From: Alistipes sp.
GTDB taxonomy: Bacteria; Bacteroidota; Bacteroidia; Bacteroidales; Rikenellaceae
Length of the DNA: 64,000 bases
Reading direction: 5' to 3'
NCBI GenBank assembly: GCA_017555905.1
Contig: JAFZFP010000023.1
Location: 1-64,000 of the forward strand
This document shows positions 15,887 to 24,783 of this stretch, piece after piece. A program made the position numbers and the translations under genes. A model generated the notes under the pieces. That model was not told the DNA's origin. It did no database searches and was given only the letters and a program-made list of their open reading frames with translations. Within the stretch, counting starts at the first letter, position 1; every line of letters starts with the position of its first letter.

Positions 15887-16885
15887 ATGAACGAAGTAGT
15901 AAACATCAAAGAACTAAATGCCCATATCCAGGAGGAGTCGGTATTTGTGGACACACTACGTAAGGAGATTTCACGTGTCATCGTCGGCCAGCAGCACCTC
16001 ATCGACACACTCCTCATCGGACTTCTCTCCGATGGTCACATCCTCTTGGAGGGTGTTCCAGGTTTGGCAAAGACCCTCGCCATCACAACCCTCTCGAAGG
16101 CTGTAGATGCTAAGTTTGCCCGTATTCAGTTTACCCCAGACCTCTTGCCTGCCGACCTTATCGGTACGCTCATCTACTCTCAGCGCAACGAGGAGTTCAC
16201 AGTTAAGCAGGGTCCTATCTTCGCAAACTTCGTTCTTGCGGATGAGATTAACCGCTCACCAGCCAAGGTGCAGTCGGCACTGTTGGAGGCTATGCAGGAG
16301 AAGCAGGTGACCATTGGTGATAACACATACGCTCTCCCAAAGCCCTTCTTGGTACTCGCTACGCAGAACCCATTGGAGCAGGAGGGTACCTACCCACTCC
16401 CTGAGGCCCAGGTAGATCGTTTTATGCTCAAGGCCAAGATATCGTACCCTAAGCGTGCTGAGGAGTTGGATATTATCCGTATGAACCTCTCGGGTGAGGG
16501 CATGCCTAAGGTTGAGAAGGTTATCACTCCCGAGGATATCGTTCGCGCACGCGAGGTGGTGAACAAGGTATATATGGACGAGAAGATCGAGCGCTACATC
16601 ATAGATATTATCTTCGCTACGCGCGAGCCATCGGAGTACCACCTCCAGTCGCTCCAGCCACTCATCGCCTACGGAGGCTCTCCACGTGCAAGTATTGCCT
16701 TGGCTAAGGCCGCACGCGCCTACGCCTTCATTCAGCGCCGTGGCTACGTGATCCCTGAGGATGTGCGTGCCATCTGCCACGATGTATTGCGCCACCGCAT
16801 CGGACTTACCTACGAGGCTGAGGCTGAGAATATTACCACCGAAAATATCATTACCGACATCCTAAATAACGTCATCGTACCATAA
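15887..16885 (+). CDS. MoxR family AAA+ ATPase
   Basis: 332 aa, cytoplasmic chaperone-like ATPase. Walker A GVPGLAKT is at residues 56-63, Walker B and the adjacent region read LADEINRSPAKVQSALLEAM, and sensor 1 is ATQNPLEQEGTYPLPEAQVD. MoxR proteins act with DUF58 and von Willebrand factor A proteins, probably remodelling or loading metal cofactors into envelope complexes. Here it leads the Bacteroides aerotolerance (Bat) type operon. Its stop overlaps the DUF58 start (TAATG). Confidence 0.93.
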   Translation: MNEVVNIKELNAHIQEESVFVDTLRKEISRVIVGQQHLIDTLLIGLLSDGHILLEGVPGLAKTLAITTLSKAVDAKFARIQFTPDLLPADLIGTLIYSQRNEEFTVKQGPIFANFVLADEINRSPAKVQSALLEAMQEKQVTIGDNTYALPKPFLVLATQNPLEQEGTYPLPEAQVDRFMLKAKISYPKRAEELDIIRMNLSGEGMPKVEKVITPEDIVRAREVVNKVYMDEKIERYIIDIIFATREPSEYHLQSLQPLIAYGGSPRASIALAKAARAYAFIQRRGYVIPEDVRAICHDVLRHRIGLTYEAEAENITTENIITDILNNVIVP

Positions 16886-17769
16886 TGCATTACAGCGACG
16901 AGGACATACTCAAGCGCGTTCGTCAGATTGAGATAAAGACGCGCGGACTCTCGGACGAGATCTTCGCCGGCAAGTACCATACCGCCTTTCGAGGTCGTGG
17001 TATGTCGTTCGCCGAGGTGAGGGAGTATCGCCCTGGTGACGATGTGCGCGATATCGACTGGAACGTCACGGCTCGCTCACATAGGCCCCACATTAAGGTC
17101 TATGAGGAGGAGCGCGAACTTACGATGATGCTTTTGGTGGATGTGTCGCCCTCGCGTATGTTTGGCTCCGAGGAACTGACCAAGAAGAATATGATGACCG
17201 AGATAGCCGCAACGCTTGCCTTCTCGGCCTCGAAGAACAACGATAAAGTTGGCTGTATTCTCTTCTCGGACCGCATCGAGAAGTTCATACCTCCAAAGAA
17301 GGGCCGTAGCCATATCCTTATGATAATCCGAGAGTTGGTGAGCTTTATCCCCACGGGTCAGAGTACCAACATATCGGAGGCACTGCGCTACTTGGTGGGT
17401 GTGAATAAGAAGCGTACCACGACATTCTTGCTCTCGGACCTCATCAACGCCAAGGAGGATATGTCAAAAATGGAGGACGCCCTCAAAATTGCGACCTCGA
17501 AGCACGACATTATGGCTATTCGCGTCTTCGACAAGCGAGATAGGGAGTTGCCCGATGTCGGAATTGTCGAGGTGCAGGATGCCGAGACCAACGAAACCAC
17601 GTGGCTCGACACCTCATCGTCGCGTGTGAGGGAGTTCTGGAGAGATAGTTACGACAGTCGCACACGAGAGATGTCGTCACTCTTGAAGAGCAACCGCATA
17701 GATTGTGCGGAGGTGGCTACAAACGAGGACTTCGTTGTGGAACTTATAAAGATGTTTAAGACACGATGA
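16885..17769 (+). CDS. DUF58 domain protein of the Bat operon
   Basis: 294 aa. It has the DUF58 signature YRPGDDVRDIDWNVTARS at residues 49-66 and a MIDAS-like D86-V-S88-P-S90 in a von Willebrand factor A-like fold. Family members are partners of MoxR ATPases. It has no membrane segment, so it is likely cytoplasmic. The start is the ATG overlapping the MoxR stop and the end overlaps the next gene by 4 nt (17766-17769), which points to tight translational coupling. Confidence 0.9.
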   Translation: MHYSDEDILKRVRQIEIKTRGLSDEIFAGKYHTAFRGRGMSFAEVREYRPGDDVRDIDWNVTARSHRPHIKVYEEERELTMMLLVDVSPSRMFGSEELTKKNMMTEIAATLAFSASKNNDKVGCILFSDRIEKFIPPKKGRSHILMIIRELVSFIPTGQSTNISEALRYLVGVNKKRTTTFLLSDLINAKEDMSKMEDALKIATSKHDIMAIRVFDKRDRELPDVGIVEVQDAETNETTWLDTSSSRVREFWRDSYDSRTREMSSLLKSNRIDCAEVATNEDFVVELIKMFKTR

Positions 17770-18896
17770 GACGAGTCATAACATATACCCTACTTCTGCT
17801 CTTTGCCACCCTCGCTACCATCGAGGCACGTGGCGAAAAGCCTATCGTTAGTGGTCGCTTCTCGAGGGATAGTATCGAGGTGGGCGACCTTGTGGAGTAT
17901 ATCATCGACATCGAGGCCGACCGTGCCACGGTGATTGGTGTCCCCGACTTCGACACCACTACCCCCGAGGAGCGCAAGAAGGAGGCACAAGCCAAGGGTA
18001 AGATGTCTACCTACGAGACCTACGACGAGGATATCTTCAAACTTATCGAGGACTACCCCATTGATACTCTGAAGGTTGATGGTCGTCGCCTACACCTACG
18101 TAAGCGCTACCTATTGGCTACGATGGAGACGGGCAAGATACCTTTGCGCCCAACACTCCTCTACTTCGACAAGAATCGTGAGACCCCCGACACCCTCTAC
18201 GCCGAGGAGATGCTATACCTCAACGTCAAGAGTTACGAGGAACTAGATACCACCCTCTTCCTACGCCCCGACCCCACATCTCAGCAGGGCTTCGGCGTGG
18301 ATACCGACAAGGCAATGACACTGCTCAAGGATGAGGGTATCAACACCCAGAAGAACCTCCCATTCATCTTTGGCGAGATTCGCGACTATGTCATCTACTC
18401 GGCAATAGCGATAATCCTCCTCGCCCTTATGCTCTACCTCCTACTCCCCGTGCTTAAGCGCTACATCGCTCAGCGAGGAGAGGTCGTCAAGCCTAAGCCC
18501 AAGATGCCACCACATATCGTGGCTATTAAGGCTCTTGAAGAACTCAAAAACCGCAAACTATGCGAGAATGGCAAGCATAAGAGTTACTACACGTCGCTGG
18601 TCTCTATCCTCAAGGTCTATATCGATGGTCGCTGGGATATCAGCGTCTTGGACAAGACCTCAGCAGAGACGATGGTAGCACTTCGAGAGGTGGAGTTGTC
18701 CCGAGAGTGCCGTAGCAACCTTATCGCCATCTTCGAGACTGCCGACTTTGTGAAGTTCGCTAAGGTTGTTCCCGAGGCCGAGACCAATGAGGACCTCTTC
18801 ATTAAGGCCTACTACTTCGTCGAAAATACCAAGGCCGAAGAGAGCGTCGTTCACGACAAGAAAGAGATAAACTTTGAGACACCAATAGACGAATAA
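17766..18896 (+). CDS. Membrane-anchored BatD-like protein of the Bat operon
   Basis: 376 aa. A signal peptide (about 1-22) is followed by a periplasmic beta-rich domain (23-205; KPIVSGRFSRDSIEVGDLVE resembles the start of BatD repeats), one membrane span (about 210-232) and a cytoplasmic helical tail to 376. In Bacteroides operons a protein of this size and layout lies at the same place. It is much shorter than canonical BatD (about 550-600 aa), so I call it BatD-like only. It overlaps both neighbours, by 4 nt upstream and 1 nt downstream. Confidence 0.75.
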   Translation: MRRVITYTLLLLFATLATIEARGEKPIVSGRFSRDSIEVGDLVEYIIDIEADRATVIGVPDFDTTTPEERKKEAQAKGKMSTYETYDEDIFKLIEDYPIDTLKVDGRRLHLRKRYLLATMETGKIPLRPTLLYFDKNRETPDTLYAEEMLYLNVKSYEELDTTLFLRPDPTSQQGFGVDTDKAMTLLKDEGINTQKNLPFIFGEIRDYVIYSAIAIILLALMLYLLLPVLKRYIAQRGEVVKPKPKMPPHIVAIKALEELKNRKLCENGKHKSYYTSLVSILKVYIDGRWDISVLDKTSAETMVALREVELSRECRSNLIAIFETADFVKFAKVVPEAETNEDLFIKAYYFVENTKAEESVVHDKKEINFETPIDE

Positions 18897-19717
18897 TGAG
18901 CAACTTACGATATATATGTAGTGCTGTAGCACTCCTGGTCGCACTGCTGTTAAACCCCACTACCGCCGAGGCACAATACTACAAAGAGCGTGGCTTGGTA
19001 CGTGAGGGAAATAGCAGTTTCCAGAAGCGCAACTACCGCACAAGTTATAACCGCTATAACGAGGCTTTGGAGTATGACTCGTTGAACTACGAGGCACTCT
19101 ACAACCGTGCTAACGCCCACCACCACTTACGTATCTCCACCCCCGAGGACTCTACACTCTTGGCCGAGACTACGTATGGCTATTATGAGGCTATCGCGCG
19201 CGACACGCTCCTTAGCAAGGGTCAGCGCGCCGAGGTGTTGCGTAACCTTGGCGAGAGCCTCTTTAGCGACCAGAAGTACGAGGCGGCCCTCAATGCCTTT
19301 CGTGAGTCGCTACTATTGAATCCCGATAGCAAAGAGACGAAATATAACTACGTGCTAACCAAGCGCATCGTGGACCAAAAGCGTCAGCAACAGCAGAATC
19401 AGGACAACCAACAGAACCAAGACAATCAGCAAAATCAAGATAACCAGCAAAACCAGAACAACCAACAGCAGGACCAGAACGGAGATCAGCAACAGAATAA
19501 CGACCAGCAAAACGAGGGTGACCAACCACAGGAAAAGCCCGAAGAGGGCAATGAGGATGGCCAGGAGCAGGAGAATCCCGCTCAGCAGGAGCCTCGTGAA
19601 CTCGACAGCGACAAGGAGCGTATGCTGAATGCTATTCAGGCCGAAGAGGATAAGACTCAGGACAAACTGAAGGAGGAGCGCAAAGGTGTTGTAATCCCTG
19701 GTAAGAAGAATTGGTAA
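18896..19717 (+). CDS. TPR protein with Gln/Asn-rich tail (BatC-like)
   Basis: 273 aa. Signal peptide to about residue 26 (TTAEAQ). TPR-like helices cover 30-150 (YRTSYNRYNEALEYDSLNYE; ALNAFRESLLLNPDSKETKY). Residues 164-210 are a Gln/Asn/Asp tract built from hexapeptide repeats, and 211-260 are acidic. The end, GVVIPGKKNW, resembles the short conserved C-terminus of BatC/BatE-type TPR proteins. It is probably periplasmic and interacts with the von Willebrand factor A proteins encoded next. In the classical operon BatC follows BatB; here the TPR gene precedes both. Confidence 0.8.
   Translation: MSNLRYICSAVALLVALLLNPTTAEAQYYKERGLVREGNSSFQKRNYRTSYNRYNEALEYDSLNYEALYNRANAHHHLRISTPEDSTLLAETTYGYYEAIARDTLLSKGQRAEVLRNLGESLFSDQKYEAALNAFRESLLLNPDSKETKYNYVLTKRIVDQKRQQQQNQDNQQNQDNQQNQDNQQNQNNQQQDQNGDQQQNNDQQNEGDQPQEKPEEGNEDGQEQENPAQQEPRELDSDKERMLNAIQAEEDKTQDKLKEERKGVVIPGKKNW
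19397..19468 (+). repeat. Four tandem 18-bp repeats coding NQDNQQ
   Basis: Codons 168-191 of the TPR protein read NQDNQQ three times and then NQNNQQ. The DNA units differ mainly at third positions (for example AATCAGGACAACCAACAG against AACCAAGACAATCAGCAA). This argues for selection on the peptide rather than very recent slippage. Copy number could vary between strains. Confidence 0.85.
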
Positions 19718-19730
19718 CAACTTTTAGAGT

Positions 19731-20708
19731 ATGCAGTTTCTAAATCCATACATACTGCTTGTAGCGTGCATAGTACCCCTACTGCTGATATACTATATCC
19801 TCGTAGGCCGTCGCCGTGCCACGCTCATAGTATCTTCCACCCAAGGCACAGCACCTCGCACCCTGCGCTACTTCTTGCGCCACGTGCCTATCGTGTTGCG
19901 TCTCTTGGCCATATCAGCAATGGTCATTGCCTTGGCACGCCCCGTAATCGTTCACCACGAGAGCGAAACGACTACCGAGGGTGTCGATATAGTTCTTGCA
20001 ATGGATATTTCGGGCTCTATGCTTGCCCGCGACTTCACCCCCGACCGTCTCTCGGCTGCCAAGCGTCTGGCAACAGAGTTTGTGGCAGAACGTACGGGTG
20101 ACCGCCTCTCGGTTGTTGCCTTTGCTGGCGAGGCCTTCACTCAGTGCCCCCTTACCGCCGACCAGGCCGCTGTAGGCACGATGCTCTCACGCCTACGCAG
20201 TGGTGTCGTGGAGGATGGTACAGCCATAGGTAATGGCTTGGCCACGGCAATAAACCGACTCAGGGAGAGTGGCGCAAAATCGAAGGTCGTGGTACTGCTC
20301 ACCGATGGTGTGAACAATAGAGGACAGATATCGCCAATTATGGCGGCAGAGATCGCCCGAGACCTCGGCATAAAGGTCTACACCATAGGTGTTGGTAGTC
20401 GCGACAAGGCCCCAATGCCTGCCATCGACCCATTCGGCAATCAGACATTCGTGATGGCAGAAGTGGAGATCGACGAGGACCTTTTGCGCAACATTGCCTC
20501 AACAACCTCAGGTCGCTACTTCCGTGCCAACGACAACGAAGCACTTCGCAATATATACCAGCAAATCAACGAGTTGGAGAAGAGCGAGGTGCAGGTGACA
20601 CACTACACCTCCTACGACGAACTCTTCGGCAGATGGTTACTCTTGGCACTCCTTCTGTTGGCCCTTGAGTTTATCGTGGCAAGGGTGATACTCAACCGCT
20701 TGCCTTAG
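19731..20708 (+). CDS. batA: BatA-like von Willebrand factor A membrane protein
   Basis: 325 aa. Two N-terminal membrane spans (about 5-25 and 52-72) and one near the C-terminus (about 300-320) bracket a von Willebrand factor A domain. The MIDAS metal site is intact: D92-I-S94-G-S96, then Thr in EDGTAIGNG and LLTDGVNNRG. Bat proteins were linked to oxygen tolerance in Bacteroides fragilis. It starts 13 nt after the TPR gene. Confidence 0.88.
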   Translation: MQFLNPYILLVACIVPLLLIYYILVGRRRATLIVSSTQGTAPRTLRYFLRHVPIVLRLLAISAMVIALARPVIVHHESETTTEGVDIVLAMDISGSMLARDFTPDRLSAAKRLATEFVAERTGDRLSVVAFAGEAFTQCPLTADQAAVGTMLSRLRSGVVEDGTAIGNGLATAINRLRESGAKSKVVVLLTDGVNNRGQISPIMAAEIARDLGIKVYTIGVGSRDKAPMPAIDPFGNQTFVMAEVEIDEDLLRNIASTTSGRYFRANDNEALRNIYQQINELEKSEVQVTHYTSYDELFGRWLLLALLLLALEFIVARVILNRLP

Positions 20709-20735
20709 GGTACGAAACCATTAAATTGAAGTAAT

Positions 20736-21788
20736 ATGCCTCAAACGAACATATTTACATTTGCCTCGCCAGAGTGGTTATGGTTGCTCATAGTGGTAGC
20801 ACTACTCCCCATAGCCCATCTGCTACTAAGGCTCTACGCCAAGCATAAACTGCGCAAGTTCGGAAATATCACGACCCTCAACCGCCTTATGCCTGAAAGG
20901 TCCGAGGTGCGTGGATGGATAAAGGTGGTATTACTCACCGTTGCATCGCTCTTTTTGGTGTTAGCCTTAGCACGCCCACAGACAGGCTCGAAACTCCAGA
21001 GTGTGGAGAGTGAGGGTCGAGAGATTGTGTTGGTGGTGGATGTGTCGAACTCAATGCTTGCCGAGGATGTCACACCAAGCCGTATGGCACGTACACGCTA
21101 CGCCATAACACGCCTGTTGGAGCGTATGAGCAAGGATAGAGTGGGCATCGTAGCCTTTGCCGACCAGAGCGAGGTGTTGCTCCCCATCACTGCCGACTAC
21201 AAGATGGCCGAGGCGATGACAAAACGTCTCTCGCCCGACCTTATCGCTGAGCAGGGAACAAACATTAGTAAGGCCTTGGAGGTGGCACTACTATCCTTCA
21301 CGCAGAACACCGAAAACCGCAATAGCCGTGTCATCATCCTCATCACCGATGGTGAGGCCCACGACGACAGTTGCGACGGAGCGATAGAGCGTGCGAAACA
21401 GGAGGGCGCAATAATCTGTGCCATAGGTATCGGAACGCCCGAGGGTACTCCCCTCAAGATTAACGGAGAGTTGATGGAGGATAGCGAGGGCAAGATGGTG
21501 GTGACAAAACTCGGAGAGCCTCTTCTTCAGCAACTTGCAGAGGCTACAGGAGGTATCTACACCCGTTCACGTAACGATAACTTCGGTCTTGAGGAGATTA
21601 TGGAGCGCCTCGACGAGATGGAGACCACATCGCTCACACGACTCACCTTCGAGGAGTACGACGAGCAGTACCAGTGGTTCTTGGGCGTGGCAATACTACT
21701 TTTAATCATCGAGGTTGTGATACTAAACAGACGCAACCCACTACTTAAGAATATTCACCTCTTCGACCGCGAGAGAAAGACAAACTAA
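20736..21788 (+). CDS. batB: BatB-like von Willebrand factor A membrane protein
   Basis: 350 aa, paralogous to the preceding protein. Two spans at about 12-34 and 62-82, a von Willebrand factor A domain with MIDAS D102-V-S104-N-S106, LITDGEAHDD and EQGTNISKAL, and a C-terminal span at about 312-330. It probably forms a heteromer with the BatA-like protein through the paired domains facing the periplasm or cytosol. No batD- or batE-sized gene follows; the next gene, 27 nt on, is a dipeptidase. Confidence 0.87.
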   Translation: MPQTNIFTFASPEWLWLLIVVALLPIAHLLLRLYAKHKLRKFGNITTLNRLMPERSEVRGWIKVVLLTVASLFLVLALARPQTGSKLQSVESEGREIVLVVDVSNSMLAEDVTPSRMARTRYAITRLLERMSKDRVGIVAFADQSEVLLPITADYKMAEAMTKRLSPDLIAEQGTNISKALEVALLSFTQNTENRNSRVIILITDGEAHDDSCDGAIERAKQEGAIICAIGIGTPEGTPLKINGELMEDSEGKMVVTKLGEPLLQQLAEATGGIYTRSRNDNFGLEEIMERLDEMETTSLTRLTFEEYDEQYQWFLGVAILLLIIEVVILNRRNPLLKNIHLFDRERKTN

Positions 21789-21815
21789 TAATAACCAATA
21801 TAAACTACTTACATT

Positions 21816-23270
21816 ATGACAATCAGAGATTTAGAGCCTAAACTTATTTGGGAGCAGTTCGACGACATCACACGTGTTCCACGCCCTTCAAAGAAGGAGG
21901 AGAAGATTATCGCTTGGCTTATCGAGTTTGCCCAGCGCCACAACATAGAGTACCAGACCGACCAGACAGGTAACGTCGTTATGCGTAAGCCTGCAACTAA
22001 GGGTTACGAGGGTCGTCCAGCCGTGATTCTTCAGTCACATATGGATATGGTATGCGAGAAGAACTCCAACGTGGAGTTCGACTTCGAGAACGACCCTATC
22101 CGCACAAAGGTTGATGGTGAGTGGGTACGTGCTGAGGGTACAACCCTTGGTGCTGACTGCGGTATCGGTATGGCAGCAGCCCTTGCAGTACTCTTGAACG
22201 AGAGCCTTGAGCATCCTGCCGTTGAGGCCCTCTTCACCGTAGACGAGGAGACAGGTCTCACAGGTGCTTTCGGCCTTGGTGAGGGTATGCTCACAGGTAA
22301 GTACCTCCTAAACCTCGACTCAGAGGATGATGGCGAACTCTTCATCGGTTGCGCTGGTGGTATCGACACCGTTGCTACTCTCGACTACCAGAGCGAGGAG
22401 TGCCCAGAGAACTACGCTTACGTACGTCTTGAGGTTGGCGACTTGCTAGGTGGCCACTCTGGCGACGATATCGACAAGGGTCATGCAAACTCTAACAAGT
22501 TGCTTGCTCGCTTCCTCTATAACGCTATCGACACCTTCCAGGTAGTCTTGGCAGACTTCAATGGCGGTAACCTCCGCAACGCTATTCCTCGCGAGGCATA
22601 CGCTATCGTAGGTGTTCCACAGGAGTCGGTTGAGGACTTCGAGGAGCGTTACTTGGAGTTCGGCCAGATGATGATGGAGGAGTTCAAGCACACCGAGCCA
22701 CGTATGCGCTTCGCTGTTACCGATGCTGAGACCCCAGCAAAGGTTATGTCTAACGACGACTTGTGCTACTTGTTGCTTGCGTTGGTAGGCCTTCCTAACG
22801 GTGTCTTGGCGATGTCATTCGCTATGCCAGGCCTCGTGGAGACCTCTTCGAACCTCGCCTCTGTGAAGTTCGACACCGAGAACGACCGCATCACCGTAAC
22901 TACCTCTCAGCGTTCATCTGTAGAGAGCGCTAAGTTGTATGCTGCACAGACTATCGAGTCGGTATTCTACCTCTCTGGCTTCGATGTTGAGCACTCTGAC
23001 GGCTACCCAGGTTGGGCGCCTAACCCAGAGTCTAAACTCCTCACCGAGACTGCACAGTGCTACCGCGACCTCTTCAACCAGGAGCCTAAGGTACGCGCTA
23101 TCCACGCAGGCTTGGAGTGTGGTCTCTTCCTTGAGAAGTACCCACACCTCGAGATGGTATCGTTCGGACCTACCTTGCGTGGTGTACACTCTCCAGACGA
23201 GCGCCTTGAGATTAGCACTGTAGATAAGTTCTGGAAGTTGCTCGTAGAGATTCTTAAGCGTATCGAGTAA
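21816..23270 (+). CDS. pepD: Aminoacyl-histidine dipeptidase (PepD, M20C)
   Basis: 484 aa, zinc-dependent cytosolic dipeptidase that cleaves Xaa-His dipeptides such as carnosine. Metal-site signatures of M20: LQSHMDMVCEKN (His/Asp near residue 74), TLGADCGIGMAAALAVL, TVDEETGLTGAFGL (catalytic Glu followed by metal ligand) and LDSEDDGELFIGCAGG. HAGLECGLF near the end holds the last ligands. Full length for the family. Codon choice is strongly biased (GAG, AAC, ACC), suggesting high expression. Confidence 0.96.
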   Translation: MTIRDLEPKLIWEQFDDITRVPRPSKKEEKIIAWLIEFAQRHNIEYQTDQTGNVVMRKPATKGYEGRPAVILQSHMDMVCEKNSNVEFDFENDPIRTKVDGEWVRAEGTTLGADCGIGMAAALAVLLNESLEHPAVEALFTVDEETGLTGAFGLGEGMLTGKYLLNLDSEDDGELFIGCAGGIDTVATLDYQSEECPENYAYVRLEVGDLLGGHSGDDIDKGHANSNKLLARFLYNAIDTFQVVLADFNGGNLRNAIPREAYAIVGVPQESVEDFEERYLEFGQMMMEEFKHTEPRMRFAVTDAETPAKVMSNDDLCYLLLALVGLPNGVLAMSFAMPGLVETSSNLASVKFDTENDRITVTTSQRSSVESAKLYAAQTIESVFYLSGFDVEHSDGYPGWAPNPESKLLTETAQCYRDLFNQEPKVRAIHAGLECGLFLEKYPHLEMVSFGPTLRGVHSPDERLEISTVDKFWKLLVEILKRIE

Positions 23271-23275
23271 TATCT

Positions 23276-24109
23276 ATGGCTTCGGTCACAGAGATACTTC
23301 ACGCTCTGAACTACAACCACATATATATTGACGGCGTTGGAGAGTTAGTCATCCACAAAGAGAGTATATGTGTGGGAAATAACGCTGTCATTGCTCGGTG
23401 CCACATCGTTGGTGCCGAGGATGATGGCGATAAGTTATTGCGCTGTTACATACGTTGGCGCAGTCCTATCCAATCAAATTACGACCATACGTTCATCCCC
23501 AAGGCCTTCACCATAACAACACTTATGGGTGAGAGCCAAGAGGTAGATGTTTCGCTGAGTGATTGGTATAAGGGAATAACCCTAGGACAATATCTTGAAA
23601 ACGACAGTGGTGGCTACGATAAGTTGAGCCACTCGGTTGATGCCTTAGTCAAGGCCGTACTCGACCTCCCCTACGCACACGGAGATATACAGACCGACAA
23701 CATACTAATCCTCGAGGATGGTAGTATGCAACTCATCGACTACGACATCATTTGGGAGGCTAAGTTTATAGAGGATATCCATGAAGGACACTTCGACGTG
23801 GCCCCAGATAACATCCATATAGCACGAGTGAATCGCCAAAGAGATGCCGCAGCCATAGGTTACCTCTCGGTGATGATTGCCACTATGGCTCATATAGAGA
23901 GACTCAACCGCAAGGGCTATAGAGAGTTGAACTATAGAGACTTTATGCCCGACCTCAACTCCGACAATATCACTGCAGACCTTAAACGTGCGCTCACCGT
24001 CCTGGGTAATTGTGGCGATAGTACCCACTACCAATTAGCCCAGATTATAATAGATAACAGACAAGACATCTGCGCATTGATAAACGCTAAGATAAAGCGA
24101 ATCTTATAA
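23276..24109 (+). CDS. Protein-kinase-like protein of unknown function
   Basis: 277 aa, soluble. Residues 135-157 contain HGDIQTDNILILEDGS and QLIDYDIIW, the catalytic loop (H-x-D137 with Asn142) and a metal-binding D155-Y-D157 in place of DFG. This is the pattern of eukaryotic-like and LPS-type kinases. The N-terminal 100 residues do not show a clear glycine-rich loop or a VAIK-type lysine. It could be an active atypical kinase, a small-molecule kinase, or a pseudokinase. It begins 5 nt after pepD and ends at a strong terminator, so it is cotranscribed with pepD. I recognise no named family. Confidence 0.65.
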   Translation: MASVTEILHALNYNHIYIDGVGELVIHKESICVGNNAVIARCHIVGAEDDGDKLLRCYIRWRSPIQSNYDHTFIPKAFTITTLMGESQEVDVSLSDWYKGITLGQYLENDSGGYDKLSHSVDALVKAVLDLPYAHGDIQTDNILILEDGSMQLIDYDIIWEAKFIEDIHEGHFDVAPDNIHIARVNRQRDAAAIGYLSVMIATMAHIERLNRKGYRELNYRDFMPDLNSDNITADLKRALTVLGNCGDSTHYQLAQIIIDNRQDICALINAKIKRIL

Positions 24110-24140
24110 GTGGCGGGGGTATATACCTATTTATAATAAA

Positions 24141-24182
24141 TAGAGTAAGGGGCTATCCAGACGTGGACAGCCCCTTACTCTA
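24141..24182. terminator. Bidirectional terminator
   Basis: A perfect 14-bp stem, TAGAGTAAGGGGCT (24141-24154) with AGCCCCTTACTCTA (24169-24182), plus an inner TCCA/TGGA stem. It lies between the convergent kinase-like gene and the second OmpH/Skp gene, and probably ends both transcripts although the T runs are short. Confidence 0.85.
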
Positions 24183-24200
24183 TACTATGTAATTCTCCAA

Positions 24201-24731
24201 TTACTCTACAATGCCAAGTTCCTTCTTCACCTCTGGAGTGATATCTGTAAGAGACTCAGGATTGAAGTAAGCCAAGCCTGCTGAGGCTGGCTGGTCGCCT
24301 GCGGTATTGAATACTGCGAGGTAGCCACCACGTGAAGAGACAGCCTTAACAGCATCGTTAGCCTTAGTGTAGACAGGGTTAATCAACTCTGCCTCTTTCT
24401 TCTGCATATCCTGCTGTGCTACCTGCTGGAAATCCTGGAAGCGCTGCTGCAACTCGGTGAGTTCGCGCTCCTTAAGTTGGCGTACTGAATCGCTATAGGT
24501 AGCAACATTCTTCTCATACTCGAGGTAGCGGTTGTTAAACTCCACCTGAATCTGCTCAAGTTGGTCCTGCAAATCCTTGCCATAAGCCTGGAGATTTGTC
24601 TCTGCCTCCTTATACTCAGGCATTGCTGTAACGATAGCAGCGAGATCTACACGGCCAAACTTCTGTGCAAAGAGTGATGATGCGCTGAAAACGAGCATCA
24701 ATGTAAGGGTTAGTTTCAAAAACTTCTTCAT
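24201..24731 (-). CDS. OmpH/Skp family periplasmic chaperone (copy 2)
   Basis: 176 aa. Signal peptide to about residue 22 (SASSLFAQ), then KFGRVDLAAIVTAMPEYKEA and a long Glu/Gln-rich coiled coil (about 45-125), the tentacle region of Skp. Skp chaperones carry unfolded outer-membrane proteins across the periplasm to BamA. It is the second of two tandem paralogues behind bamA, 52 nt after the first, and ends at the bidirectional terminator. The two copies are only distantly similar. Confidence 0.93.
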   Translation of the reverse strand: MKKFLKLTLTLMLVFSASSLFAQKFGRVDLAAIVTAMPEYKEAETNLQAYGKDLQDQLEQIQVEFNNRYLEYEKNVATYSDSVRQLKERELTELQQRFQDFQQVAQQDMQKKEAELINPVYTKANDAVKAVSSRGGYLAVFNTAGDQPASAGLAYFNPESLTDITPEVKKELGIVE

Positions 24732-24783
24732 CTCAAAATGTTTATTTGTTTGTTATTACTCTCAATTATCTCTTCTTAATATA

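Noticed and set aside
19397-19468. CRISPR-like tandem repeats
   Set aside because: The units are contiguous, 18 bp, in frame and encode a Gln/Asn tract; there are no spacers or cas genes.
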